From positions 2,857,388 to 2,921,387 of the forward strand of contig JAQJVL010000058.1 of NCBI GenBank assembly GCA_035578905.1: 64,000 nucleotides of DNA, written 5' to 3'. The notes beneath the pieces are model-generated. The model saw only the letters and a program-made list of their open reading frames with translations, did no database searches and was not told the origin of the DNA. How positions within the stretch are numbered: position 1 is the stretch's first letter; every line of letters starts with the position of its first letter. Shown piece by piece: positions 31,603-43,612 of the stretch. Source of the DNA: Stictocephala bisonia. Taxonomy: Eukaryota; Arthropoda; Insecta; Hemiptera; Membracidae. The position numbers were made by a program, and so were the translations under genes.

Positions 31603-31809
31603 CTCAAACTCTTCAAGTACGAATACTTTATCGACAATATTCTTAAATGTTTCCCTCCTGTAAAAGCACCAATCAGAGAACCTATTGTTTATAATCTTTA
31701 CAAAACTTTTTCTCAAGTAGCTGGATTACAATTCAGAAGTGATTTACAGTTATTGCTTGGACTACAGGACTTATTACAATTGATTGAAAACGATATAGTT
31801 TCGTTGTAG
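31603..31809 (+). CDS. Open frame without ATG, protein-like
   Basis: Sixty-eight codons lie between TAA at 31600 and TAG at 31807. The product starts LKLFKYEYFIDNILKCFPPV and continues with KAPIREPIVYNLYKTFSQVA and QLLLGLQDLLQLIEND. The regular hydrophobic spacing is like a helical domain. No ATG is present, so if real it is an exon (possible acceptor CTCTTCAAG at 31617) or a transposon remnant. Product unknown. Confidence 0.25.
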   Translation, partial: LKLFKYEYFIDNILKCFPPVKAPIREPIVYNLYKTFSQVAGLQFRSDLQLLLGLQDLLQLIENDIVSL

Positions 31810-31844
31810 ATGGATGTACGAACAATAGTAATCTAAGCTTGTGA

Positions 31845-32160
31845 TATATAGAAAGGTGATATCGTGGTGGACACCACTAGAGAAGCCTGGATTGTCCATG
31901 TTGGGTGGTGGTCAAGGTTCAGATATTGTGTAGGGAAGAGAAATGAGTATCAGGCTTCTCTACTCATAAAAGTGAATTAGCTGAAAATCAGACCAATACT
32001 ACGTGGTTTGGTTTCTGCGTAAAACTGTAGGTTCCTTGGTTGGGGCTTTAATAAATTTCTCTTTCCAAGGAGCAATAGTCTTAGTTAAACAATCGCTTTA
32101 CTCGTTCATTTACACTCACCACACTCATTCGCTCGAATCTCTGTGATCGGCGTATACCTA
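31845..32160 (+). mobile_element. Family A copy A6
   Basis: Plus-strand copy with GTGGACACCACTAGAGAAG, TTGTCCATGTTGGGTGGT, GCTGAAAATCAGACCAATAC and GAGCAATAGTC. It forms a tail-to-tail inverted pair with A7 about 295 bp downstream. Confidence 0.85.
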
Positions 32161-32454
32161 AGTAATAATAATGGTTAACTGACAAAAACTGCAGTTTATA
32201 TGAAATCCGAACCACAAGTTTTGAACTCACTGTATTAAGCAGTTTCTTGTTCAGGAGATTTAATCAACATGTTTGTTCAAGTCAGACGCGAGCCCGCCAA
32301 GTCGAGTCTGTGACATTAAGTTGACATTTAGTGTCCCTCCCCCTCCCCTGTTGCCCTTTCCGTTATGGTGCACCTCATAAGTATAATACTAAACTCTAGT
32401 AAAATACATTACTTTTTGTAGGATGTCTTTTTTTTATTGTTCATTACTCATAAT

Positions 32455-32815
32455 TGTGACGCTGATCGCAGAGTTATGAGCGAATGTGAGGAGTGAATGA
32501 CTGTAGATGAATGAGTGTAGTCATTGCTACTAACTAAGGTCGACTGTTCCTTTGTGGAATCCGAACAATTTAGTATTGCTATAATTTTCAGCTAACTGAA
32601 CCAGCCTGATACTCAGTTTTCTTCCTTAACAACATCTAGACTCTGTCTACCACCCAACACGGACACCCCAAACATCTCTAGTAGTGACCTCGTTGATGGC
32701 AACTATTGAGCCGACATTAAGAGAACCGAGCATAGGACCTATTGCCTACAATCCACTACACTTTGTTCCAAGTAGCTGGGTTACAGCACTACGCCCCTAG
32801 TGCTGACGATGATGG
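32455..32815 (-). mobile_element. Family A copy A7
   Basis: Minus-strand copy including the 5' end of the family (GTAGCTGGGTTACAGCACTA and CCTAGTGCTGAC on the plus strand), with an internal deletion replacing the TTAATAGCCC block. Confidence 0.85.
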
Positions 32816-33511
32816 CAGTAAAATATATTAAATAAGGGTCCAACCTCATTATTTCAGACAGTCTGCTGATAGTGTCCACACTTAAAAAATATAGATAATG
32901 ACTACATCAGATCAGATATAAATAATAAAAAATGCAACATCTATTCATATTTTAGATTTTGCGATTATTGTACATTAGGAGTGTGAATAGGGGCATAACT
33001 ATAATTCACCTCAACACCAGAAGCAGTATTTACTAAACCAAAAACTAAAATTGTATTTTAAAATGATCATTAATTTATCTTGGTCCGAGACCTTAATAAG
33101 CTGTCAATGCATATTGAGAAGAGACATTTTAGGAGAATTTTGAATTTTGTACAAACCTCTAAATGTTATTTACTATATTTTTAATAAATCTTTAGTAATT
33201 AGATAATAAGCTCTTATTTTGTTTTTATTATGGTCAAGTTTAAACTTTGTTGCTAATGGCTGCCAAATAATGTACTGTATATTAAGTATAGCTAATTGTT
33301 AATTTATGACTTATTGTTTGCAGCTACATCTTACTCATAAATCAACTCATTTTAATTTTATATTTGTGTACATGGTTTTTACGTCCCGGCTGCTGGGATG
33401 GATTGTGCATTTATTGTGATTCTTTTCTTGACCAGCATATCACGTGTTGGCAGAAATTCTGCACACACAGAAGTAAACGTCACACAGCAAACATTTATTA
33501 CAAATACAAGT
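32816..33511. other. AT-rich stretch, no gene seen
   Basis: No convincing frame or repeat partner upstream of the family E copy. Confidence 0.4.
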
Positions 33512-33602
33512 AATTCGTTTCCTTTGTGAATTCCTGTGGTTTGACAAAGGTGACTATGGTTTACCAAAATCGATCACCATAATACTTTTACATAGTGCAA
33601 TT
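33512..33602 (+). repeat. Dispersed repeat family E, copy 2
   Basis: Direct match to 16190-16275. Here the CTGAGGA core has decayed (TTGACAA), but the stem GGTGA...TTTACC is intact, followed by AAAATCGATCACC. Comparing the copies reconstructs the CTGAGGA-hairpin-GAAA order as ancestral. Confidence 0.6.
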
Positions 33603-34580
33603 TACGTCTGTGAGGCTAATTTGTATTGAATACATAACTAGTGTTATTTTTTATCCTGAAAAATCCCAACTATCTAAACATTACCTCAGATAAACTAACT
33701 GGTGGAGAAATATGTACAGAATATAGAGAGAATACATGATACATGAATATACGGAACAAAATGAGTTTTGAAAGAAGGAGGACTCTTAAAAATACTGAAG
33801 AGTTCTGAAAGGGCTCTTGTGTTATCTGGCAACTTTGTACTCTGGATAACTTATATTAGTTCCAGCTTCCGCCGTAAGTTGGCAGGGAGGCGCGCCGAGC
33901 GTGGTAAACAGCTGGTGTACACTCCGGTTTGACCCTACCTACTAATGCTATCCAAATAAGGTTAAATGTAGTTGGTAAAACAACTCAATATGGAATTCCA
34001 TATTGTTTTTTTGGGAGGAAAGGGAAGGAAACCGTTGTAGGAAGTTAACTATCGTAGTATTTTGGTAGCTGGAGGATTATAAGTATACAGAAAATATCGA
34101 AACTAGTTAATTTATTGTTAGATGTACATATTCAAATAGTTTGATAGTAAAACTGCACAATATTTTCAGTGATTTTAAAAGATAAAACATTTATTTAGTT
34201 AAAATGAAGAAGGAAATTTTCGTTTTCGGACTAAACCGTAAACCTTTGGTTTGAACACGTGCACTTTGTTTGCACGTTAGGACAATAATAAAATTTAATT
34301 ACCTTTGGAGCTTGCAAATCAGGTATATTACTTAAAACCAAACACTGAGACTGTCTTACTATTTTGGTAAAGTTCCATACAACATGTGATCAGTTAATTC
34401 AGTTTAGCTGCTTAATACATAGGTTCTTAACCTATGTAATCTTTGAGATACAAAATTAGATGACTACTATTTAAGGGCCTTGAAATTTATAGTACATTAA
34501 TATTCGAGTAGTTGCGTGACGCTCACATTCATCATATTGACGCGTGGCTTGGTCCTAATCAATCAAAACAATTTTGAAAA
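33603..34580. other. No gene seen
   Basis: It contains a GC-rich patch near 33860-33930 (CTTCCGCCGTAAGTTGGC includes a consensus donor word) without a framable exon. Confidence 0.35.
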
Positions 34581-35364
34581 TGGTTCAGCGTGTAACCCTC
34601 TCAATTAATGGTTCAGCGTGTGACCCTCTCAATTAATGGTTCAGCGTGTGACCCTCTCAATTAATGGTTCAGCGTGTGACCCTCTCAATTAATGGTTCAG
34701 CGTGTGACCCTCTCAATTAATGGTTCAGCGCGTGACCCTCTCAATTAATGGTTCAGTGCGTGACCCTCTCAATTAATGGTTCAGCGTGTGTCCCTCTCAA
34801 TTAATGGTTCAGCGTGTGACCCTCTCAATTAATGGTTCAGTGCGTGACCCTCTCAATTAATGGTTCAGCGTGTGACCCTCTCAATTAATGGTTCAGCGCG
34901 TGACCCTCTCAATTAATGGTTCAGTGCGTGACCCTCTCAATTAATGGTTCAGCGTGTGTCCCTCTCAATTAATGGTTCAGCGCGTGACCCTCTCAATTAA
35001 TGGTTCAGTGCGTGACCCTCTCAATTAATGGTTCAGCGTGTGTCCCTCTCAATTAATGGTTCAGCGTGTAACCCTCTCAATTAATGGTTCAGCGTGTGAC
35101 CCTCTCAATTAATGGTTCAGCGTGTGACCCTCTCAATTAATGGTTCAGCGTGTGACCCTCTCAATTAATGGTTCAGCGCGTGACCCTCTCAATTAATGGT
35201 TCAGTGCGTGACCCTCTCAATTAATGGTTCAGCGTGTGTCCCTCTCAATTAATGGTTCAGCACGTGACCCTCTCAATTAATGGTTCAGCGTGTGACCCTC
35301 TCAATTAATGGTTCAGCGTGTGTCCCTCTCAATTAATGGTTCAGCGTGTGACCCTCTCAATTAA
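34581..35364 (+). repeat. 28-bp minisatellite, exactly 28 units
   Basis: The unit TGGTTCAGCGTGTGACCCTC plus TCAATTAA is repeated 28 times without any length change (784 bp). Variation is confined to about four positions (GTGTAACC, GTGTGACC, GCGTGACC, TGCGTGACC, GTGTGTCC). The order of variants is itself repeated, which points to higher-order duplication. Confidence 0.98.
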
Positions 35365-35710
35365 TTAGTCATTTAATAGAGGAAAATTGGTTCTAATTAC
35401 GTTTCCACTCTTCTTACGATCGTAAATTTTCCATTTATTAACAACCGGTGTCTCCAAATTTATCAAAAATAATAATTAACAATATCTTGCCAAAACATTT
35501 CTTAAACTTCGACGATTTACTCGTACATTTTTCATTTTGGCAAATTGTTATTTTCGTACAAGTATTGTCTGACGTGGTAACAATATGAATTAGGATTAAA
35601 CAGTGACTTTAATTAGAAAAAACACAGTTTAGGTAAATACACGAGAAGTGAGATTGTAAGGACGTTTAGCGTTAACAGGCCAAACCAAAATCTAATTACT
35701 GTTGAAGCAA

Positions 35711-38700
35711 AGGATAAGGTTGTTAGGCCAACCTCAAAGCTCTCTGATAGCGGCCGATGTGGTTGAGGGTTGTTCCTCAGTCAGTGGTTCGTTATTGTTG
35801 CCGGAGCCTCAGAGAGCAGACCAAGTCAAGGGATGAGGTTTTTAAGTTGACCTCAAAGCTCCCTGACGGATAGAGGTCGATGTGGTTGAGGGTTGTTCCT
35901 GAGTCCGTGGTTCGTTATTGTTGCCAGAGTCTCACAGAACAGACTAAGTCAAGGGATGAGGTTGTTAAGTTGACCTCAAAGCTCCCTGACGGATAGAGGT
36001 CGATGTGGTTGAGGGTTGTTCCTGAGTCCGTGGTTCGTTATTGTTGCCGGAGCCTCAGAGAGCAGACCAAGTCAAGGGATGAGGTTGTTAAGTTGACCTC
36101 AAAGCTCCCTGACGGATAGAGGTCGATGTGGTTGAGGGTTGTTCCTGAGTCCGTGGTTCGTTATTGTTGCCGGAGCCTCAGAGAACAGACCAAGTCAAGG
36201 GATGAGGTTGTTAAGTTGACCTCAAAGCTCCCTGACGGATGGCGGTCGATGTGGTTGAGGGTTGTTCCTGAGTCCGTGGTTCGTTATTGTTGCCCGAGCC
36301 TCAGAGAGCAGACCAAGTCAAGGGATGAGGTTGTTAAGTTGACCTCAAAGCTCCCTGACGGATAGAGGTCGATGTGGTTGAGGGTTGTTCCTGTGTCCGT
36401 GGTTCGTTATTGTTGCCGGAGCCTCAGAGAACAGACCAAGTCAAGGGATGAGGTTGTTAAGTTGACCTCAAAGCTCCCTGACGGATAGAGGTCGATGTGG
36501 TTGAGGGTTGTTCCTGAGTCCGTGGTTCGTTATTGTTGCCGGAGCCTCAGAGAGCAGACCAAGTCAAGGGATGAGGTTGTTAAGTCGACCTCAAAGCTCC
36601 CTGACGGATGGAGGTCGATGTGGTTGACGGTTGTTCCTCAGTCCGTGGTTCGTTATTGTTGCCGGAGCCTCAGAGAGCAGACCAAGTCCAGGGATGAGGT
36701 TGTTAAGTTGACCTTAAAGCTCCCTGACGGATGATGGTCGATGTGGTTGAGGGTTGTTCCTGAGCCCGTGGTTCGTTATTGTTGCCGGAGCCTCAGAGAG
36801 CAGACCAAGTCCAGGGATGAGGTTGTTAAGTTGACCTCAAAGCTCCCTGACGGATGGAGGTCGATGTGGTTGAGGGTTGTTCCTCAGTCCGTGGTTCGTT
36901 ATTGTTGCCGGAGCCTCAGAGAGCAGACCAAGTCCAGGGATGAGGTTGTTAAGTTGACCTCAAAGCTCTCTGACGGATGATGGTCGATGTGGTTGAGGGT
37001 TGTTCCTGAGTCCGTGGTTCGTTATTGTTGCCGGAGCCTCAGAGAGCAGACCAAGTCAAGGGATGAGGTTGTTAAGTTGACCTCAAAGCTCCCTGACGGA
37101 TGGAGGTCGATGTGGTTGAGGGTTGTTCCTCAGTCCGTGGTTCGTTATTGTTGCCGGAGCCTCAGAGAGCAGACCAAGTCAAGGGATGAGGTTGTTAAGT
37201 TGACCTCAAAGCTCCCTGACGGATGGAGGTCGATGTGGTTGAGGGTTGTTCCTGAGTCCGTGGTTCGTTATTGTTGCCGGAGCCTCAGAGAGCAGACCAA
37301 GTCCAGGGATGAGGTTGTTAAGTTGACCTCAAAGCTCCCTGACGGATGGAGGTCGATGTGGTTGAGGGTTGTTCCTCAGTCCGTGGTTCGTTATTGTTGC
37401 CGGAGCCTCAGAGAGCAGACCAAGTCAAGGGATGAGGTTGTTAAGTTGACCTCAAAGCTCTCTGACGGATGGAGGTCGATGTGGTTGAGGGTTGTTCCTG
37501 AGTCCGTGGTTCGTTATTGTTGCCGGAGCCTCAGAGAGCAGACCAAGTCCAGGGATGAGGTTGTTAAGTTGACCTCAAAGCTCTCTGACGGATGATGGTC
37601 GATGTGGTTGAGGGTTGTTCCTCAGTCCGTGGTTCGTTATTGTTGCCGGAGCCTCAGAGAGCAGACCAAGTCAAGGGATGAGGTTGTTAAGTTGACCTCA
37701 AAGCTCCCTGACGGATGGAGGTCGATGTGGTTGAGGGTTGTTCCTGAGCCCGTGGTTCGTTATTGTTGCCGGAGCCTCAGAGAACAGACCAAGTCAAGGT
37801 TTGAGGTTGTTAAGTTGACCTCAAAGCTCCCTGACGGATGATGGTCGATGTGGTTGAGGGTTGTTCCTCAGTCCGTGGTTCGTTATTGTTGCCGGAGCCT
37901 CAGAGAACAGACCAAGTCAAGGTTTGAGGTTGTTAAGTTGACCTCAAAGCTCCCTGACGGATGATGGTCGATGTGGTTGAGGGTTGTTCCTCAGTCCGTG
38001 GTTCGTTATTGTTGCCGGAGCCTCAGAGAACAGACCAAGTCAAGGTTTGAGGTTGTTAAGTTGACCTCAAAGCTCCCTGACGGATGATGGTCGATGTGGT
38101 TGAGGGTTGTTCCTCAGTCCGTGGTTCGTTATTGTTGCCGGAGCCTCAGAGAACAGACCAAGTCAAGGTTTGAGGTTGTTAAGTTGACCTCAAAGCTCCC
38201 TGACGGATGATGGTCGATGTGGTTGAGGGTTGTTCCTCAGTCCGTGGTTCGTTATTGTTGCCGGAGCCTCAGAGAACAGACCAAGTCAAGGTTTGAGGTT
38301 GTTAAGTTGACCTCAAAGCTCCCTGACGGATGGAGGTCGATGTGGTTGAGGGTTGTTCCTCAGTCCGTGGTTCGTTATTGTTGCCAGAGTCTCACAGAAC
38401 AGACTAAGTCAAGGTTTGAGGTTGTTAAGTTGACCTCAAAGCTCCCTGACGGATGATGGTCGATGTGGTTGAGGGTTGTTCCTCAGTCCGTGGTTCGTTA
38501 TTGTTGCCGGAGCCTCAGAGAACAGACCAAGTCAAGGTTTGAGGTTGTTAAGTTGACCTCAAAGCTCCCTGACGGATGGTGGTCGATGTGGTTGAGGGTT
38601 GTTCCTCAGTCAGTGGTTCGTTATTGTTGCCGGAGCCTCAGAGAGCAGACCAAGTCAAGGGTTGAGGTTGTTAAGTTGACCTCAAAGCTCCCTGACGGAT

Positions 38701-39138
38701 GGTGGTCGATGTGGTTGAGGGTTGTTCCTCAGTCCGTGGTTCGTTATTGTTGCCGGAGCCTCAGAGAGCAGACCAAGTCAAGGGTTGAGGTTGTTAAGTT
38801 GACCTCAAAGCTCCCTGACGGATGGCGGTCGATGTGGTTGAGGGTTGTTCCTCAGTCAGTGGTTCGTTATTGTTGCCGGAGCCTCAGAGAGCAGACCAAG
38901 TCAAGGGATGAGGTTGTTAAGTTGACCTCAAAGCTCCCTGACGGATGATGGTCGATGTGGTTGAGGGTTGTTCCTCAGTCCGTGGTTCGTTATTGTTGCC
39001 GGAGCCTCAGAGAACAGACCAAGTCAAAGGATGAGGTTGTTAGGCCAACCTCAAAGCTCTCTGATAGAGGTCGATGTGGTTGAGGGTTGTTCCTGAGTCC
39101 GTGGTTCGTTATTGTTGCCGGAGCCTCAGATAACAGGC
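35711..39138 (+). repeat. 123-bp satellite, about 28 units
   Basis: The unit contains GATGAGGTTGTTAAGTTGACC, CAAAGCTCCCTGACGGATGG, TCGATGTGGTTGAGGGTTGT, GGTTCGTTATTGTTGCCGG and CAGAGAGCAGACCAAGTC-like blocks. Because 123 = 3 x 41, units without an in-frame TAG/TGA merge into long frames (up to 202 codons at 36987-37595). About half the units carry ATAGAGG or GATGATGG variants that stop them, so coding is unlikely. Variant classes are regionally clustered. The first and last units share TTAGGCCAACC and CTCTCTGATAG, which the internal units lack. Confidence 0.97.
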
Positions 39139-39960
39139 CAGAACAAAAGTTTTCCGTCACCATTTCAGTGCCGACCAAATCAAAATTTTACGGATTTATA
39201 GAAAATGTTAAACCGATTTGGACGCATTCAAATTATATAGTGGATGCAATTTTTCTTCTATTTTACACAGTTGTAATCTTAAATGGGATTTTAACATTAT
39301 AATTATAATTTTTATTTCTTTTTATTTTATGTCTTTTATTTTGTATTTATTTATTTCTTAATTTTTATATTTTATTTAATCAAATTCACCATTCATGACC
39401 ACATATGATCTGGAACGTGTGATGAGATCTGAGTAAATCATTGGACATTTGATAAAGATCAAAATTAATTTGTTAATTTTCTAATGTCACTCACTCTTTA
39501 CGGTAAATATAGTATATCCGTCAGCCATATATTAGCGGTGGTAACAGGTCGTCCATATCACATAAATTTCTTGCAAAGTAAAATCTAGGAAGAATACACT
39601 AACGAGTTAGTATTTGCTGGCTAGTAATAACTTTTGGTACTGTTTTTTCTCAGAACTTATGTACTTATAATATTGACTAAAAAAGATTAGATCTCAACAG
39701 AAAGGTGTGAGTCGGCAAGTTGTGGGTGTTTATTTCTTCGACGAAAACTCATTTTTAGATTTCACAATCCCTGTTTTATGACAATCTCAGTGCAAAGATT
39801 GGACTTGACAGTTTATCACTCAACATATTATTGTGATAAGACCAATCTAGGTTGTTGCTTATCTGTAAATATAAAATCTGAATATTTTTTGTTTTGATTG
39901 AAAATTTCCCATTGATTTGAATCTCTCATTGATTCTCAGTTTTATCATCATTGATTTTAA
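39139..39960. other. AT-rich stretch, no gene seen
   Basis: The 71-codon frame 39087-39302 begins in the satellite and continues into AT-rich DNA. It is probably incidental. Confidence 0.4.
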
Positions 39961-40224
39961 CTAAATGAGAGATTAGGGGTTGAAGGATCTTTAGTAGCTC
40001 CCAAAGCCATACGTGAATTAAAAATTCACGTTTATTCAAAAAGGCTAATCAAGGAAGAAGCAGCGTTCTCCTACTTAAGCAATACACCTAGGTAGAATCT
40101 TTATAAAGATCCACCCCGGCCAAAGGAGGCTGCTGAGCTTGTAACTTCCATGTGTCGGAACTTGAAGAGGGGTGTGGATGTGTTAAACTCGCCTGAAAGG
40201 CAAATGCATGAATGCAACGTTTAA
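39961..40224 (+). pseudogene. Protein-like frame broken by one stop
   Basis: One frame is open over 88 codons except for a single TAG near 40095. The first half reads VEGSLVAPKAIRELKIHV and SKRLIKEEAAFSYLSNT, the second RPKEAAELVTSMCRNLKRGV and LNSPERQMHEC. Amino-acid composition and balanced codons look like a genuine but inactivated coding segment, and the DNA is GC-richer than its surroundings. No family is recognised. A perfect palindrome, ACGTGAATT-AAA-AATTCACGT (40011-40031), lies inside it. Confidence 0.3.
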
Positions 40225-40231
40225 AGTGGCA

Positions 40232-40545
40232 TTAAAGAGGGACGGCGTTAATGACACAAGCTCTAGCTGGATTCGGAGGAACGAAAACAGCATAATTATC
40301 AAGTGGTGTAATTGGACGTAGAGGGTGGAGCGGTGGTGGAGGGGGAGAGATCGATCTGTTCAAGGTTGTGGGCGCCGCCCTCCGGCCGTCGTCACCTCCC
40401 ACCCACCCCACCATTGATGCGCTGTCTCAACAACAAAGCTGAATATCACTGGCAAAATTGAGTTAGCCCCTCTAAAATATGACCCATGTAACAACTCTAC
40501 GACACCGTTTTTGGCAAAAAATGAATTGGCCCGTTTTGACCTCAC
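40232..40545 (-). other. GC-rich block with short minus-strand frames
   Basis: Two overlapping minus-strand frames (40360-40545, 61 codons; 40232-40414, 60 codons) occupy a GC-rich island in AT-rich DNA. The first encodes NSFFAKNGVVELLHGSYFRG followed by a hydrophobic segment, reminiscent of short repeated ORFs found in insect genomes, but I cannot name a family. Possibly a transposon fragment. Confidence 0.25.
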
Positions 40546-42681
40546 ACAGTCTCGATTTGTAATTGTTGATCAAGTGTGATTCCATTAATTGGATATATTA
40601 GAATATATTTATTTTCCATTTTTACATGTATATTTGTACACTTTAAACATAATATACTTAAATAAAAGTGGAAATTAGGCAATATTCCAAGACTGATCTG
40701 TTTTGAGAATACCATCACATACAAGTCCATATGATATTTTTGAGTCCAAAACTCTTAAGGGGGTGCAAAACAAATATACTTTTTTTACTAATACGAGACT
40801 ATTTTTTTGGAGTTTTTAATAATTATTCTTATTACTGGTATTATAATTATGACCATGACTGACTATTACGATACTTTTAGAGTTTTTGAGAATATAGGAA
40901 CCACGCCAAAGACAATAGATTTATAATACTTTGCAATTTAAGTTTTGAAAATTTATACTCGTAACTTTCTATAATCGTCAAGTAATGAGGATTTTGCTAT
41001 AGCTTTAATTGCTTTCTTTTCTAGAAAAAGAATATAATTGGTTTTTGAAGATTAAGTATATGCTAATTGGAATAGAATAATTGTTATTATTATTAAACAA
41101 ATAGAACGCTATCTACGTTTTAGCCAATCATGATCATGGTTGTTGATCTAATACAAAATGACGAACTTCAAATATATTTTTCTACCAAATAACACCTTTT
41201 GCAATTCCGTCATCATATTATGATTTTATCTTATACTAGCTTTAACCGGCTGCGTTTTGACTTTGGCTTCGTACGATATTAAGTTTTAGCATTATTTTTA
41301 GGAATATTATTTTTGACTTTAGATGATAGAAAAATCAAGGTCAATAGTTTTGTGACAATATTCACTCGATTTCATCTGAAATAAAGTAACTAACAGCTTT
41401 GTATTCATAAATAAACAATCATCTGGTCACAGTAATAAACTTACAGGGGATACAATATGTACATAAATAAATTAGTTGGTCATAGTAGACATTTTTCAGC
41501 ACTGACATATTTTTCATTAGTTAAATGCAGGTAGTTTTTAAAATTCTTGAAATTACTTGTTCCCAAATACAATTTTAGGAACTAAATATATAGGCAAACT
41601 CTTGTTTATTAATGCAATATTCTGTAAAAATTTCAATATAGTTAGTTCCCTACTTTTCGAGTTTTTTGCACACAACATCATTTTCGTTTTTAATTCATAT
41701 TAAGAGCACCAACTGATACCTATTTTGGTATCTTGATACCTATCTTGGTATATTTTCGTAAAACCATTAGCTATATTGTAGTTCTGGTAAAAAGAAAAAA
41801 AAAAAAGCACACAGACAGACATACGGTAAATGGTATGAGATAGACCATTGGTTGCATTAAATGTTTTCGTTCATTTCACTCAAGAAAATATATCCTAAAG
41901 TTTGTTGAGAGAATTATGCTACACGCTGTTTATTTTAACTTAAACATTCTTTAGAAAAATTGGAAGTTAATATTCAAATCTGGCATTGCAGGAAACGATT
42001 TGAATATTAAAAATCCAGAAACACCATGACAAAACATAACCAGTAGCGTGATGTATCCCTGATTTATCATTATGAAATATCTAACCTCCTCACTATTACC
42101 CACACCATTCCAACAGCTGTTGGAAAACTTAAACACTTTTTGGAAATCATTATACAATTTCACACACCCCACACCCTTCAGGGTGAACATATAGAACAAC
42201 TTAGACATTATTGCATGGGGCAAATGTTTTGACACCTCAACCGTTTAAATTGGTCAAGAAGCGTTTACAAAAACCCGACACATTACATATAAGGATTAAG
42301 TTGTGTTTTAACGGTCAAAATAAAGGCAAAAAATGAAGTTTTAGTGTTTTAAATTCTTGCTTTGCTGAATTTAATGATTGTTAGGTGAAAATGTTAAATC
42401 AATATGTTTTCATAAACAAACTTTATTACCCAAGTTGTACGGGTTAGTGTACGGTGAGTATCGACAAATGAAGGATATAAAAAAAAAAGTTGCAGTCATC
42501 GTTGGCCCACCCAAACTACTAGACTTCCTTAACTTATTTAAAGGAGAGGCCGATCTCCTCTTTAACCTTACTCTACTCATTCCCCTTAGATTATTGATCC
42601 AGTGGGGAACTTATCAGACAGAATAAGTGTGAGGACCAGTACAGTAGAAGATGAATATTACTAATAAAACCTAACAGTCAA
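40546..42681. other. AT-rich stretch, no convincing gene
   Basis: Longest frames are 41951-42235 on the minus strand (94 codons, hydrophobic) and 42378-42626 on the plus strand (82 codons). Neither has a recognisable domain or splice context. Confidence 0.35.
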
Positions 42682-42761
42682 GGTCGGAATTCGAAACCGT
42701 GCTACCCCTAGCCCAAGCTCGAAGTCCTGACGCCTTAGACCGTTCGGCCACTGGCTCTCCC
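42682..42761 (-). mobile_element. SINE head, tRNA Ser/Leu-like
   Basis: On the minus strand: A-box-like AGTGGCCGAACGGTCTAAGG, then GCGTCAGGACTTCGAGC, and a B-box-like GGTTTCGAATTCC. Spacing and sequence match Ser/Leu tRNAs, but the terminal stem does not pair. It shares its 5' part with 14290-14362. No poly-A tail was found nearby. Confidence 0.7.
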
Positions 42762-43214
42762 AAAATAGTGTTAATTATGAATCATACGTTTCCTCCATGT
42801 ATGTCTGCGTCTGGACTTAAATAACCTGCCAGTAATGTAGAAACTTAATATTTGTTATGTGCGGACATATTTGATACCATAACAGAATACTAATAAGAAC
42901 AGTTGTTGTGTGCTTGAGGATACAACATTGTTTGTGGAGTTCACTAGGGAATAATTAGTTCGGGAATATGTTGTTAAGGGGCCTTTGAGACTAGTAAATG
43001 GTCATCTTGGGAGCTAAGTCCAGAGCCAAAGTTGGCGGTACTAGCTCCTGAATCAGAACCCAACGCAGTAGGTGGATATTTAGGAACAGCCATTCCAGAC
43101 CTGTTACGGTAGCTGGAAGGGGAGGGGAGACTAAAAACTATGGTCAATAATCGTTAGCTACAAGACACAATAGGTTATGAGATTATCTTTAGTTTGTGTA
43201 GATTGTCAGGTTCC
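42762..43214. other. No gene seen
   Basis: No repeat partner or coding frame recognised. Confidence 0.4.
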
Positions 43215-43612
43215 ATAAATGAATACGAAGAGGACGAGTATGGATGACATGTATAGTCTTGTTACCAACTGAGTTCGACTCTAAAAGGGCCATTTATTAA
43301 TAGCCCAATAGCCAAAGCAACTAAAGTACTTACAGCTTTACGTGGAATCCGAACTACGTATTAATGGTATGATTTTCAGGTAATTGACAAGTCTGGTACT
43401 CAGTTCTCTTCCCTACACAACATCCGGTCTCTGACTACCACCCAACATGGACACCGCAGAATTATCTAGAAGTGTCCACGCCGATGGCAACCATTGCGTG
43501 GACGCCATGTATTAAGAGGACACAGCACATACCTATCGGCTACAATCTCCACAACACTTAATCCCTAAGTAGCTGGGTTACAACACTGCACCACTAGTGC
43601 TGATATTTATTA
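43215..43612 (-). mobile_element. Family A copy A8, near full length
   Basis: The minus-strand copy covers both family ends except the last A-rich tail. It shows ATTTATTAATAGCCCAATAG, TTTACGTGGAATCCGAAC, CACCCAACATGGACACC, AAGTAGCTGGGTTACA, and the hairpin end CACCACTAGTGCTG. It is the best second copy for defining the consensus. Confidence 0.9.

Noticed and set aside
34581..35364. CRISPR-like regular 28-bp repeats
   Set aside because: Units are directly adjacent with no unique spacers, and the context is eukaryotic. It is a minisatellite.
36126..38948. A series of frames with a 41-residue repeated protein (up to 202 codons)
   Set aside because: The unit is 123 bp, a multiple of three, so open frames arise automatically. 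About half the units are interrupted by TAG or TGA, and variation does not favour synonymous sites as far as I can see by eye.
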